DNA of 64,000 nt from Lentzea aerocolonigenes (GTDB lineage: Bacteria; Actinomycetota; Actinomycetes; Mycobacteriales; Pseudonocardiaceae): assembly GCF_000974445.1 (NCBI RefSeq), contig NZ_BBOJ01000003.1:372001-436000 (forward strand), written 5' to 3'. The notes under the pieces were generated by a model. The model was not told the origin of the DNA. It searched no databases and saw only the letters and a program-made list of their open reading frames with translations. Below are positions 47,004 through 55,164 of this stretch, in pieces (positions within the stretch are counted from its first letter, which is position 1; every line of letters begins with the position of its first letter). Both the position numbers and the translations under genes were made by a program.

Positions 47004-48176
47004 TCACGCTTTTCCTTGCCGCACAAGAGAATTCTTCGTTGTTTCCACTGTGGACACAGCGCTCCGAGTGCTGCCCAGAAGGAACGTCAGCAGCTCGCGT
47101 CCTTCCGCCTCCAGCGCCTCCTGGTCCACCGCGGACATGTCGGTGAACGGTTCGACGACGAGCGTGTGGCCGTCCTTGTTCTTGTCCAGCCGCCAGATTC
47201 CGTGCAGCAGTCCGTCGATCAGCAGGTTCCCGCGCAGCACACCGCCCCGAGCGGTCATGAGCAGGCCGTGTTCGCGTGACCACTCCGCGAACGACCGGCC
47301 CTCCGGGATGATCCGGTCCCGTTCAGCGTGGGAGAGGAAGACGTTGTCGAACTCGGGCAGGAACCTCGGCGGCGCCGGGACGTCCGGATCCGGCAGCTCG
47401 ACCTCCGGCACGTCGAACAGCTCTTTCCCGCTCTCGTCCAGGTACGTGCGCAGCCGCGGCCGCATCCGGTCGAAGATCTCGCTCAGCCTGGTCAACCCGC
47501 ACCACGCCTGCACGTCGGCCGCGCTCGCCGGCCCGAAGGCAGCCAGGTACCGCAGGATCATCCGTTCCACCGACGGCGCCGGATCGAGCGGCCGGCCGAG
47601 CCACGTCCGCGCGGCCGCGTGGGTGGTGCGACCGGTGCCGCCCCACGTGCCGCGCGGCGGGATCTGCACCAGCGGCGCCAGGTTGCGCACCGCGTAGGCG
47701 AGGGTGTCGGGTTTGTGGTCCGGCCAGCGCTCGTGCAACGCCTTGCCGAGCTCGCTCGGTGTGCGCGGCCGTTCGTCGAGCAGTGCGAGGCCGTGCTCGA
47801 CCACGGCGTCCAGGTCGAGGCCCTGGACGACCTTCTTGTGGCTGGAGTTCTGGTAGAGGTCCCGGTCGAGCACCGGCTGCACCAGCGGGCGCAGCGTCAG
47901 GCAGTCCCGCGCGGTCACGAGGTGGATCGTCGACCTCATCAGCGCGGTGCGCACCAGCTCGCGTTCGGTGACCATTGTGGACAGTGGTTCCGGCCGGTAC
48001 GACTCCAGCCGCGACCACAGCGCGACGTACGGCCCGACGGGGATCTGCGCGTGCAGGCCCACCAGGTGCTCGACCACGTCCCGTTCGGGCAGATCTCGTC
48101 TGTCCAGCAGGTGCTGCCGCGACAGCAGGGCCCGGTTGAGAACGCGGGTGCTCAGCCGCGTCGGTGCCGCGTTCAT
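47004..48176 (-). CDS. Winged-helix DNA-binding protein (HTH_42, AlkX/YcaQ-like superfamily)
   Basis: This 390-residue protein belongs to the family named winged helix DNA-binding domain, related to the DNA glycosylases AlkX/YcaQ and AlkZ. It starts RLSTRVLNRALLSRQHLL and shows EHLVGLHAQIPVGPYVALW, MRSTIHLVTARDC and DGLLHGIWRLDK. The family repairs DNA lesions such as crosslinks or self-made genotoxin damage in some producers. A self-resistance role here is possible but unsupported. It is divergent from the large BTAD regulator gene. Confidence 0.82.
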   Translation of the reverse strand: MNAAPTRLSTRVLNRALLSRQHLLDRRDLPERDVVEHLVGLHAQIPVGPYVALWSRLESYRPEPLSTMVTERELVRTALMRSTIHLVTARDCLTLRPLVQPVLDRDLYQNSSHKKVVQGLDLDAVVEHGLALLDERPRTPSELGKALHERWPDHKPDTLAYAVRNLAPLVQIPPRGTWGGTGRTTHAAARTWLGRPLDPAPSVERMILRYLAAFGPASAADVQAWCGLTRLSEIFDRMRPRLRTYLDESGKELFDVPEVELPDPDVPAPPRFLPEFDNVFLSHAERDRIIPEGRSFAEWSREHGLLMTARGGVLRGNLLIDGLLHGIWRLDKNKDGHTLVVEPFTDMSAVDQEALEAEGRELLTFLLGSTRSAVSTVETTKNSLVRQGKA

Positions 48177-48280
48177 GCCGTCGATCCTTCCACAGGATTT
48201 CCGCGAATCCGCTCGACGGCGGCGGCGCCACCACTATCCTCCGGCGGCGGTGCGCGAGGATCGGAGGAGCCATCGGCGGA

Positions 48281-51007
48281 GTGAGCGTGCGGGTGCTGGG
48301 GCCGCTCGAGGTCTGGCGGGACGGCCGCGCGGTGAGCCTGGGCGGCGTCAAGCAGCGCAGCCTGCTCGCGCACCTCGCGCTGCACGCGAACACCGGCGTC
48401 TCGCTCGACGGGCTGGTCGAGGCGCTCTGGCCGGTGTCCCGGCCGCGGTCGGTGGTGTCGAACGTCCGCACGTACGTCTGGCAGCTGCGACAACTGCTCG
48501 ACGAACGCCTGCGCACCCACGGCACGTGCTACGTGCTGGCCGTGACGCCGCAGGAGCTCGACGCGTTGCTGTTCGACGAGGTCGTCGCCGACGCGCGCCG
48601 CAGGCCTGATGCCGCGCTGGAGTTGTTGCGGCAGGCCGAATCCCTCTGGCGCGGACGGCCGTTGGAAGACCTGCCCGACCACGACGCGTGGGCGCCCGCG
48701 ATCGCCCGGCTCGAGGAGGCCCGGCTGGCCGCGACGGAGCAACGGCTCGCGTTGCAGGTGGCACAGGGCGAGGGTGCCGCCGCGATCCCGCAGCTGCGCG
48801 CGTTGCTGGCGGAGCACCCGTACCGGGAGAGCGTGTGCGGGCAGCTCGTGGTCGCGTTGCAGCAGGAGAACAGGCGAGCCGAGGCGCTGCAGGTGTACGC
48901 GGACATGCGCGAACGGCTGGCCGGCGAGCTCGGCCTGGAGCCGGGACCGGCGTTGCGGGAAGCCCAGCTCGCGGTGCTGCGGGACGAGCCGGCGGGCGCG
49001 CCGATCCGCCAGCTGCCACCGTCGGTGTCCGATTTCTGCGGACGTGCGCAGGAGGTCGAGACGCTGATGGCGGCGTTGCGGCGCGGCTCGGTGTCCGCGC
49101 CGGTCGCGGGCGTGACCGGCGCTCCCGGTGTCGGCAAGTCGACGCTCGCGATCCGGGTGGCGCACCAGGTCGGTGACCACTTCCCGGACGGTCAGCTGTA
49201 CGTCGACCTCGGCGGAACGTCCGAGCACCCGCGCGACGCGAGCGACGTGCTCACGGAACTGTTGCACGCCTTCGGGATCACCGGCGCCGGCCTGCCCTCG
49301 CAGCTCACGGCCCGTGCCGCGCTCTACCGCTCCCGCCTGGCCGGGCGGCGGGTGCTGGTGGTGCTCGACGACGCCGCCTCGGTGAGCCAGGTCGTGCCGC
49401 TGCTGCCTGCCGACTCCGGCTGCGCGGTCCTGGTGACGAGCAGGCGCAGGCTGTCCGAGCTGCCCGGCGCGGTCCAGGTGGAGCTGCACCCGTTCGAGGC
49501 CGGGGAGGCCGTCGAGCTGCTCGCCGGCATCGCGGGTGAGGACAGAGTCAACGCCCAGCCGGACGAGGCCGCGGCGATCGCCCTGGCCTGCGGGCACCTC
49601 CCGCTCGCGATCCGGGTGGCGGGTGCGCGGCTGGCCGGCCGCAGCGGGTGGTCGATGCAGGTCCTGCGGGAACGGCTGGTGGACGAGTCGACGCGGTTGC
49701 GCGAGCTGAGCTCCGGCGAGCTGGCGGTGCGGGCGAGCTTCGACCTGAGCGTCCGGCAGTTGACCGCGCAGGAGTTCGCCGCGTTCGTGCGGCTGTCGTT
49801 GCTGGGACCGCACGACTTCCCCGGCTGGGTGGTCGAGACGTTGCTCGACGAGCCTGGCAGCGATCACCTCCTCGACGGGCTGGCCGACGCCAACCTGCTC
49901 GAGTCCTGCGGCGCCGACGGCATCGGTCAGCCGCGGTACCGGCTGCACGACCTGTTGCGCTGCCACGCGCTGGAGCTCGCCGGCTCGTTGCCCGACGCGC
50001 TCGAACGGACGTTGCGCGCGTGGCTGTGGCTGGCGGTCACGGCGGCGAACCGGTTGCCGGTCACGTTCGGCACGACGATCGCCGCGGTCGACCCGGTGCG
50101 CGCGCCGGAACACCTGCTGGCCGACCCGGTCGCGTGGTTCGAGGCGGAACGGCGGACGTTGTGCGGGGCGGTCGACGTCGCGGCGGCCGCGGGGCTCGAC
50201 GAGCTGGCGTGGCAGCTCGCGGCGGCCTGCGTGCCGTTCTTCGACCTGCACAGCCACTACGAGGACTGGGCCCGCACGCACACGCGGGCGTTGCAGTGCG
50301 TTCGCGCGGCGGGCAACCGGGCGGGAGAGGCGGCGTTGCTGCGCGGCCTCGCCCAGGTGCACATCTACCGCAACGAGTTCTCCGACGCCGAACGGGGGAT
50401 GCTTGCGGCACAAGAACTCTACCGCTCGGTCGGAGACGAGCGCGGCGAGGGCACCGCGGTCGCGGGCCTGGGCGTGATCCACCGGCTGCGGGCGGAGTAC
50501 GAGCGCTCGATGGACTGCTACGTCGAGGCGTTGCGACTCCTGGAGTCCGCGGGCGACCTGCACTCCGTCGCGCACGTGCGGGCGTCGATCGGTGCCGTTT
50601 TCGGCGCACTCGGCTCACCGGAGGAAGCGCGGAGCTGGCTCACCGACGCCCGGCAGCTCGCCGCCGATCTCGGTGACGCGCACCGGGAAGCGCTCGTGCT
50701 GGTCCGGCTCTCGGCGCTGTACCGCAGCACCGGCGAGCACGAGGAGGAGCTGGTCAGCGCCCGCCGGGCCGTCGCGATCCTGATGGACCTCACCGACGAG
50801 CGGTGCACGGCGTTCGCCCAGGTCGAGCTGGCCGAGGCGCTGCTGTCGAACGGCCATCCGCAAGCGGCGCACGACCTGGTGCAGCAGGCGTTGGAGACGT
50901 ACCGCCGCACGGGCAACAGGGAAGGCGAACCCGCCGCGCTGCGCACGTTGGCGCGCGCGGCGGGGTCGCTCGATCAGTTGCTGTTGCCGGGCTTCCAGCC
51001 GAGGTAG
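48281..51007 (+). CDS. AfsR-like BTAD/NB-ARC/TPR regulator
   Basis: This 908-residue SARP-type regulator has an OmpR-like DNA-binding domain (about 1-85, VRVLGPLEVWRDGRAVSLGG) and BTAD (about 90-235). An NB-ARC ATPase follows (about 255-500, Walker A TGAPGVGKST and Walker B VLVVLDDA). TPR repeats (about 600-890) complete it. This is the AfsR layout. Such proteins activate secondary metabolism, and the cluster just upstream is the natural target. GTG at 48281 has GGAGGAG at 48263-48269. Its 3' end overlaps the convergent secreted protein by 34 bases. Confidence 0.9.
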   Translation: MSVRVLGPLEVWRDGRAVSLGGVKQRSLLAHLALHANTGVSLDGLVEALWPVSRPRSVVSNVRTYVWQLRQLLDERLRTHGTCYVLAVTPQELDALLFDEVVADARRRPDAALELLRQAESLWRGRPLEDLPDHDAWAPAIARLEEARLAATEQRLALQVAQGEGAAAIPQLRALLAEHPYRESVCGQLVVALQQENRRAEALQVYADMRERLAGELGLEPGPALREAQLAVLRDEPAGAPIRQLPPSVSDFCGRAQEVETLMAALRRGSVSAPVAGVTGAPGVGKSTLAIRVAHQVGDHFPDGQLYVDLGGTSEHPRDASDVLTELLHAFGITGAGLPSQLTARAALYRSRLAGRRVLVVLDDAASVSQVVPLLPADSGCAVLVTSRRRLSELPGAVQVELHPFEAGEAVELLAGIAGEDRVNAQPDEAAAIALACGHLPLAIRVAGARLAGRSGWSMQVLRERLVDESTRLRELSSGELAVRASFDLSVRQLTAQEFAAFVRLSLLGPHDFPGWVVETLLDEPGSDHLLDGLADANLLESCGADGIGQPRYRLHDLLRCHALELAGSLPDALERTLRAWLWLAVTAANRLPVTFGTTIAAVDPVRAPEHLLADPVAWFEAERRTLCGAVDVAAAAGLDELAWQLAAACVPFFDLHSHYEDWARTHTRALQCVRAAGNRAGEAALLRGLAQVHIYRNEFSDAERGMLAAQELYRSVGDERGEGTAVAGLGVIHRLRAEYERSMDCYVEALRLLESAGDLHSVAHVRASIGAVFGALGSPEEARSWLTDARQLAADLGDAHREALVLVRLSALYRSTGEHEEELVSARRAVAILMDLTDERCTAFAQVELAEALLSNGHPQAAHDLVQQALETYRRTGNREGEPAALRTLARAAGSLDQLLLPGFQPR

Positions 51008-51498
51008 TTGCGGAAGTAGCTCACCGAGCTGCCGTGCCCGATCTTGCCGCCGACGCTGGTCGACCAGAAGCCGCCGTTGCCGTCGGCGATGCCCACGTGC
51101 CCGTACTGGCTGGTGTTCCAGAAGACGAACGCACCCTTGGGCGGCGTGCCGGTGGTGTGCCGGGCGCCGTCCGAGGACCTCCAGTGCGCGATGGCCGACG
51201 CGTGGTGCGTGCTGCGGCTCCACGCGAGGCGCACGGCCCGCTCGCAGTACCCCTCGTACGCGGTGCTGCCGCGGCGGTCGGACATCCACTTGATCGCGCC
51301 GGCCGCGGTCTGCTGGATGCCGATCTCGCTGTCGACCGACGGCGCGGTGGCGGTGTCCTCCAGCCACGGAGCCGCGACCTCGACGCCGGTGACGTAGGCG
51401 TCCCCGGCGGTGGCGCCCGCCTGCCCGGCGGTGCTGATGAGAGCCGCGCCCAGCAGGCCGACGACCGCGGCCGTCACTTTGGTGAACCGCATGAACAT
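50974..51498 (-). CDS. Small secreted protein, NlpC/CHAP-like cell-wall hydrolase candidate
   Basis: This 174-residue exported protein has a signal peptide (FTKVTAAVVGLLGAALISTAGQAGA). The mature part has a Cys in YEGYCERAVRLAW and a His in YGHVGIADGNGGFWST, the layout of papain-like cell-wall peptidases (NlpC/P60 or CHAP). A peptidoglycan hydrolase or inhibitor-like role is likely, but the family was not pinned down. It starts at ATG 51498 or 51492. The distance between BTAD regulator and this gene is negative (34-base overlap, convergent). Confidence 0.75.
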   Translation of the reverse strand: MFMRFTKVTAAVVGLLGAALISTAGQAGATAGDAYVTGVEVAAPWLEDTATAPSVDSEIGIQQTAAGAIKWMSDRRGSTAYEGYCERAVRLAWSRSTHHASAIAHWRSSDGARHTTGTPPKGAFVFWNTSQYGHVGIADGNGGFWSTSVGGKIGHGSSVSYFRNYLGWKPGNSN

Positions 51499-51579
51499 CC
51501 CCTTTTCACATGACTGCTGTGTTGCTCACGCAGCCTGTAGGGGCGTCATCCACGGCCGATACACGGTCAATACATGGCG

Positions 51580-51879
51580 TCAGTGCTCGTCGTAGTGCTC
51601 CTCGTGGACGGCGTGGCGGTGGCCGTCGTGCACGTAGTCGACGTGGTCGCCGTGCGGGACCGACACGTGCCCGCACCCCTCGCCGTGCGCGTGCCCGTGA
51701 TCGGAGTGCGGGCGGTGGTCGTCGCCCGGCTCGCACTCGTCGAAGTGCCCGTCGTGGGCCCGGTGCAGGTGACCGTCGTGCACGTAGTCGACGTGGTCAC
51801 CGTGCGGGACCGAGACGTGGCCGCACCCCTCGCCGTGCGCGTGGCCGTGATCGGAGTGTTCCAGGTGTGCCGTGGTCAT
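51580..51879 (-). CDS. His-rich metal-binding protein with internal duplication
   Basis: This 99-residue protein contains 25 or more histidines. The stretch HGHAHGEGCGHVSVPHGDHV occurs twice, about 55 residues apart, each followed by DYVHDGH and a His/Asp/Glu-rich link. It has no signal peptide or membrane helix. Such proteins occur next to zinc uptake genes in actinomycetes and probably buffer or deliver zinc or nickel. ATG at 51879 is divergent from the ATP-grasp gene, with 200 bases and a Zur/Fur-like box between them, suggesting joint control by metal. Confidence 0.85.
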   Translation of the reverse strand: MTTAHLEHSDHGHAHGEGCGHVSVPHGDHVDYVHDGHLHRAHDGHFDECEPGDDHRPHSDHGHAHGEGCGHVSVPHGDHVDYVHDGHRHAVHEEHYDEH

Positions 51880-52020
51880 GAGCCTGCCTTTCGCCTGTCA
51901 CTCGGACGACCTGAGCGGTCACCGAACGCAGCAAAGTATTAGGCCATGCGCATGAACGGCGCACGCCGAACGCTCACCCGATCGACCCCCTCAACGGGGA
52001 GGCGGTGGATCTTCGCAATC

Positions 52021-52039
52021 GACAATGATTACCATGTTC
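52021..52039. promoter_or_regulatory. Zur/Fur-like box upstream of the metallophore operon
   Basis: GACAATGATTACCATGTTC resembles Fur-family boxes (core ATGATNATCAT) with an imperfect dyad. It lies 41 bases before the ATP-grasp GTG. A Fur/Zur-type gene is the last member of that operon. The surrounding bases are AT-richer than the rest of the window, as expected for a promoter. Confidence 0.5.
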
Positions 52040-52079
52040 CTCAATCCGCCGCGGGTGTCGCGGCCGACGAGGAGGACAC

Positions 52080-53330
52080 GTGGCTCACCTGTTGATGATC
52101 GAGAGCTGGGTCGGCGCGATGAGCTCGCTGCTGCCCAGGGCGATCAACGAGTCAGGGCACCGCTTCACCTTCATGACCCGCGATCTGCACCACTACCTGC
52201 GCGCCGCGCCCGCGCAGCCGCACCCGTTGCTCGCGGCGGAGAACGTGCTCACCGCGGAGACCAACGACGTGAGCGCCCTGCTCGGCCACGTCGAGCGCCT
52301 GCACGCGGTCCTGCGCTTCGACGGCGTGATCTCCTCGTGCGACTACTACCTCCCGACGACCGCGCGGGTCGCGGCCCACCTCGGCCTGCCCGGTCCTGAT
52401 CCGCTCGCCGTGGAACGGGCCTGCCGCAAGGACCTCACCCGCACCGCCCTGCACGAGGCCGGGGTGCCGGGTCCTCGTTTCGCCCTCGCCGAGGACTGGC
52501 CCGCGCTCGCCAAGGCCGCCGCCGAGCTTGGCTACCCGCTGGTGGTCAAGCCGGTCGACCTGTGCGCCGGGATGTACGTGCGCAAGGTGACCGATGAAGC
52601 AGAGCTGCGCGAGGCGTTCGCCGCGATCGAGGCGTTCCCGGTCAACGCCCGCAACCAGCCGAGGGTGCCTGCCGTGCTGCTGGAGGAACTGCTGACCGGC
52701 CCCGAGGTGAGCGTGGAGACCGTCACGGTGGACGGTGCGACGCACGTCGTCGGCGTCACCGACAAGAGCGTCGCGGGCGAGCCGTGGTTCGTCGAGAGCG
52801 GCCACATGTTCCCCGCCGACCTGGACACCGCCGCGGCCGAGGCGGTCGCCGTCGCCGCGATCGAGGCGTTGGGCCTGGACCGGGGTGTCGCGCACACCGA
52901 GGTCAAGCTGACGCCGGAGGGCCCGAAGCTCGTCGAGGTCAACCCGCGCCCCGCCGGCAACCAGATCACCGAGCTCGTCCGGCGCGTCACCGGCATCGAC
53001 CTGCCCGCCGCGTACGCCCAGCTGGCCGTCGGTGAACGGCCCGACCTGCGCCCGGCGGACACCGGGGTGCGCAGTGCCGCGATCTCCTTCCTGCTGCCGC
53101 CGCGCTCCGGCCAGGTGGCGTCCATCCGCGGCGCGGAGAAGCTCGCCGTCACCGAGGGCGTCGTGGAGTGGGCGGTCAAACAACCCGGCCACAGGGCGGG
53201 AGATCCGACCAGCAACAACAGCTACCTCGGGCACGTCGTGGTGACCGACCCGGCCGGTCTCGGCGCGCGTGCGCGGGCCGAGCAGCTCGTCGGTGGTCTG
53301 TCCGTCGACTACGCCGAGGAGTCCGAGTGA
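52080..53330 (+). CDS. ATP-grasp ligase
   Basis: This 416-residue ATP-grasp enzyme has the central fold visible as YPLVVKPVDLCAGMYVRKV, LLEELLTGPEVSVETVTV and the metal-binding VEVNPRPAGNQITE. It should join a carboxylate to an amine through an acyl-phosphate. The first 100 residues resemble the N-terminal Rossmann part of amino acid and peptide ligases. GTG at 52080 has GAGGAGG at 52068-52074. It leads a run of genes each overlapping the next by four bases, so it is probably the amide-forming step of metallophore synthesis. Confidence 0.88.
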   Translation: MAHLLMIESWVGAMSSLLPRAINESGHRFTFMTRDLHHYLRAAPAQPHPLLAAENVLTAETNDVSALLGHVERLHAVLRFDGVISSCDYYLPTTARVAAHLGLPGPDPLAVERACRKDLTRTALHEAGVPGPRFALAEDWPALAKAAAELGYPLVVKPVDLCAGMYVRKVTDEAELREAFAAIEAFPVNARNQPRVPAVLLEELLTGPEVSVETVTVDGATHVVGVTDKSVAGEPWFVESGHMFPADLDTAAAEAVAVAAIEALGLDRGVAHTEVKLTPEGPKLVEVNPRPAGNQITELVRRVTGIDLPAAYAQLAVGERPDLRPADTGVRSAAISFLLPPRSGQVASIRGAEKLAVTEGVVEWAVKQPGHRAGDPTSNNSYLGHVVVTDPAGLGARARAEQLVGGLSVDYAEESE

Positions 53331-54109
53331 CGCTCGCAGACCTCGTCGAGCTCGTCCGCGGTGGCGGGCTCGGGCTCGATCCGGCCGGATGTCCGGTGAG
53401 CGTCGGGTTCACGACCAGGCAGGGCGCCCGGCACGCCACCCGTGGGCAGTCCTACCGCAACACGGTCGTGAGCCTCCGTGTGGAGGAGGCGGTCGGTTCC
53501 TGCGCGGTGGAGGACATCACCGAAGGTGAGGTGCACAGCTGTGTCGGCGCATCGGTGCTCGACCTGCTCGATCACTCGAACCCTGCCATCCGGACCGCCG
53601 TGTTGGACGCGTACCTCACGCACGTGCGTCCGCATCACTTGTGCGCCACCAAGTCCATCACCGTCGGCCCCGGTAGTTCACTGGCGAAGTCGATGGCGCG
53701 TGCGGAAGCCGTGATCGACCTGCTGGACCCCGCACCGGGTGACCGTGTGTTGGTGGTGGGCGTCGTCAACTCGTTGCTGCACCACCTGCGCGCGCGAGGC
53801 GTCACGTACGTGCCGTGTGATCTCAAGGGCGGCCGGACCGAGTGGGACGAACCGATCGCCACGGACGCAGAGAGCGCGCTCGACGCGTGCAACCTCGTGC
53901 TGGCCTCAGGCATGACGGTCGGCAACGGCACGTTCGAACCGTTGCTCGCGGCCGGCAAGCCGATGGTGATGTTCGCGCAGACGGCTTGCGCGATCCTGCC
54001 GTGGTTCATCGGCAGCGGCGTGCGTGCCGTGTCCGCTGAGCCGTATCCGTTCTTCTGGCTCGACGGCGGTCCGACGACGATCCACCACTACACGGAGCGT
54101 CCGTCGTGA
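53327..54109 (+). CDS. DUF364 (Rossmann-like, heavy-metal-chelation) protein
   Basis: This 260-residue protein has the DUF364/DUF4213 layout. It carries SVGFTTRQGARHATRGQSYRN (in part), RVLVVGVVNSLLHHLRARG as a dinucleotide-like loop, and ASGMTVGNGTFEPLLAAGKP near the end. Structures of family members show an enolase-N-like and a Rossmann-like domain with a proposed metal-chelation role. GTG at 53327 overlaps the ATP-grasp stop. Its placement between a ligase and a PLP enzyme suggests a biosynthetic or metal-loading job. Confidence 0.8.
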   Translation: MTLADLVELVRGGGLGLDPAGCPVSVGFTTRQGARHATRGQSYRNTVVSLRVEEAVGSCAVEDITEGEVHSCVGASVLDLLDHSNPAIRTAVLDAYLTHVRPHHLCATKSITVGPGSSLAKSMARAEAVIDLLDPAPGDRVLVVGVVNSLLHHLRARGVTYVPCDLKGGRTEWDEPIATDAESALDACNLVLASGMTVGNGTFEPLLAAGKPMVMFAQTACAILPWFIGSGVRAVSAEPYPFFWLDGGPTTIHHYTERPS

Positions 54110-55164
54110 TGATCCCCCGCCAGAACCGGCACCTGCTCGGTCTCCTGGGTCAGAGCCCAGTCGCCCGCATAGAAACGCCGCTGCCGCACCGGCACGGTGG
54201 TTTCTGGGCCAAGCTGGAATGTCTGAGCGCTGGCGGCATGAAGGCCCGGCCCGCCGTGTCGATGCTGCGCGCCGCACGGGAACGCGGCGAGCTGCGGCCC
54301 GGCGCGGTGGTCGTGGAGTCGACCAGCGGCACGCTCGGCGTCGGACTCGCGTTCGCCGGTCAGGTCTTCGGCCACCCGGTCGTGCTGGTGGTGGACAGCG
54401 AACTGGAGCCGTCGATGCGTGCCCTGCTGCGCGCGCACGGAGCCAGGTTGGAGGTCGTGGACCGGCCGCACCCGGTGGGCGGCTGGCAGCAGGCGAGGCT
54501 GGACCGGCTCCAGGCGGTGCTGCGCGAGTTCCCCGACGCGTACTGGCCCGACCAGTACAACAACCCGGACAACCCCAGGGGCTACGCCGGGCTCGCCAGG
54601 GAACTGGTGGAGCAGCTGGACCCCGTCGACGTGCTGGTGTGCAGCGTCGGCACCGGCGGGCACAGCGCGGGCGTCGTCCGGGAGCTGCGGCGGTACTGGC
54701 CCGGCGTGCGGCTGATCGGCGTGGACACGATCGGTTCGACGATCTTCGGCCAGCCCGCGCGGACCAGGGTGATGCGAGGACTGGGCAGCAGCATCCACCC
54801 ACGCAACGTCGCCTACGCCGAGTTCGACGAGGTGCACTGGCTGGGCCCGGTCGAGGTGGTCGACGCCTGCCGCAGACTGGCCCGCGACGCCTTCGTCACC
54901 GGCGGCTGGAGCACCGGCGCGGTCGCACTGGTCGCCGCCTGGGCCGCCAGGGTCGAGCCGGGAGCCGTGGTCGCGACGATCTTCCCCGACGGCGCGCACC
55001 GCTACCTCGGCACGATCTTCGACGACGAGTTCTGCCACGCCCGCGGCCTGCTCGGCACGGCGTCGGACCGTCCGGTGGAGATCGGCGACCCGCACCACGT
55101 CGAGGCGACGGGCTGGACGCGGACCCGGTCGGTCGTCGCGCCTCGCGCGGCGGTGCTCGCGTGA
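54106..55164 (+). CDS. Cysteine-synthase-like PLP enzyme (SbnA-type)
   Basis: This 352-residue fold-type II PLP enzyme resembles SbnA. Lys in AGGMKARPAV binds PLP, ESTSGTLGVGLAF binds the substrate carboxylate, GTGGHSAGV holds the phosphate, and YWPDQYNNPDNPRGY is typical of SbnA. SbnA couples O-phosphoserine with glutamate through a new C-N bond toward 2,3-diaminopropionate. No ornithine-cyclodeaminase-like SbnB partner is present. The enzyme may therefore build an aminocarboxylate directly into the metallophore. GTG at 54106 (or ATG at 54109) overlaps the DUF364 gene. Confidence 0.86.
   Translation: MMIPRQNRHLLGLLGQSPVARIETPLPHRHGGFWAKLECLSAGGMKARPAVSMLRAARERGELRPGAVVVESTSGTLGVGLAFAGQVFGHPVVLVVDSELEPSMRALLRAHGARLEVVDRPHPVGGWQQARLDRLQAVLREFPDAYWPDQYNNPDNPRGYAGLARELVEQLDPVDVLVCSVGTGGHSAGVVRELRRYWPGVRLIGVDTIGSTIFGQPARTRVMRGLGSSIHPRNVAYAEFDEVHWLGPVEVVDACRRLARDAFVTGGWSTGAVALVAAWAARVEPGAVVATIFPDGAHRYLGTIFDDEFCHARGLLGTASDRPVEIGDPHHVEATGWTRTRSVVAPRAAVLA

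Noticed and set aside
46506-48176. Including the AhpD-like and winged-helix genes in the PABA/nitrite cluster
   Set aside because: They are on the opposite strand with common housekeeping-like families. A protective role is possible, but nothing in the sequence ties them to the pathway.
51574-51942. A plus-strand frame opposite the His-rich protein
   Set aside because: Its Val/Arg-rich sequence is the direct antisense of the repeated His codons and has no start signal.
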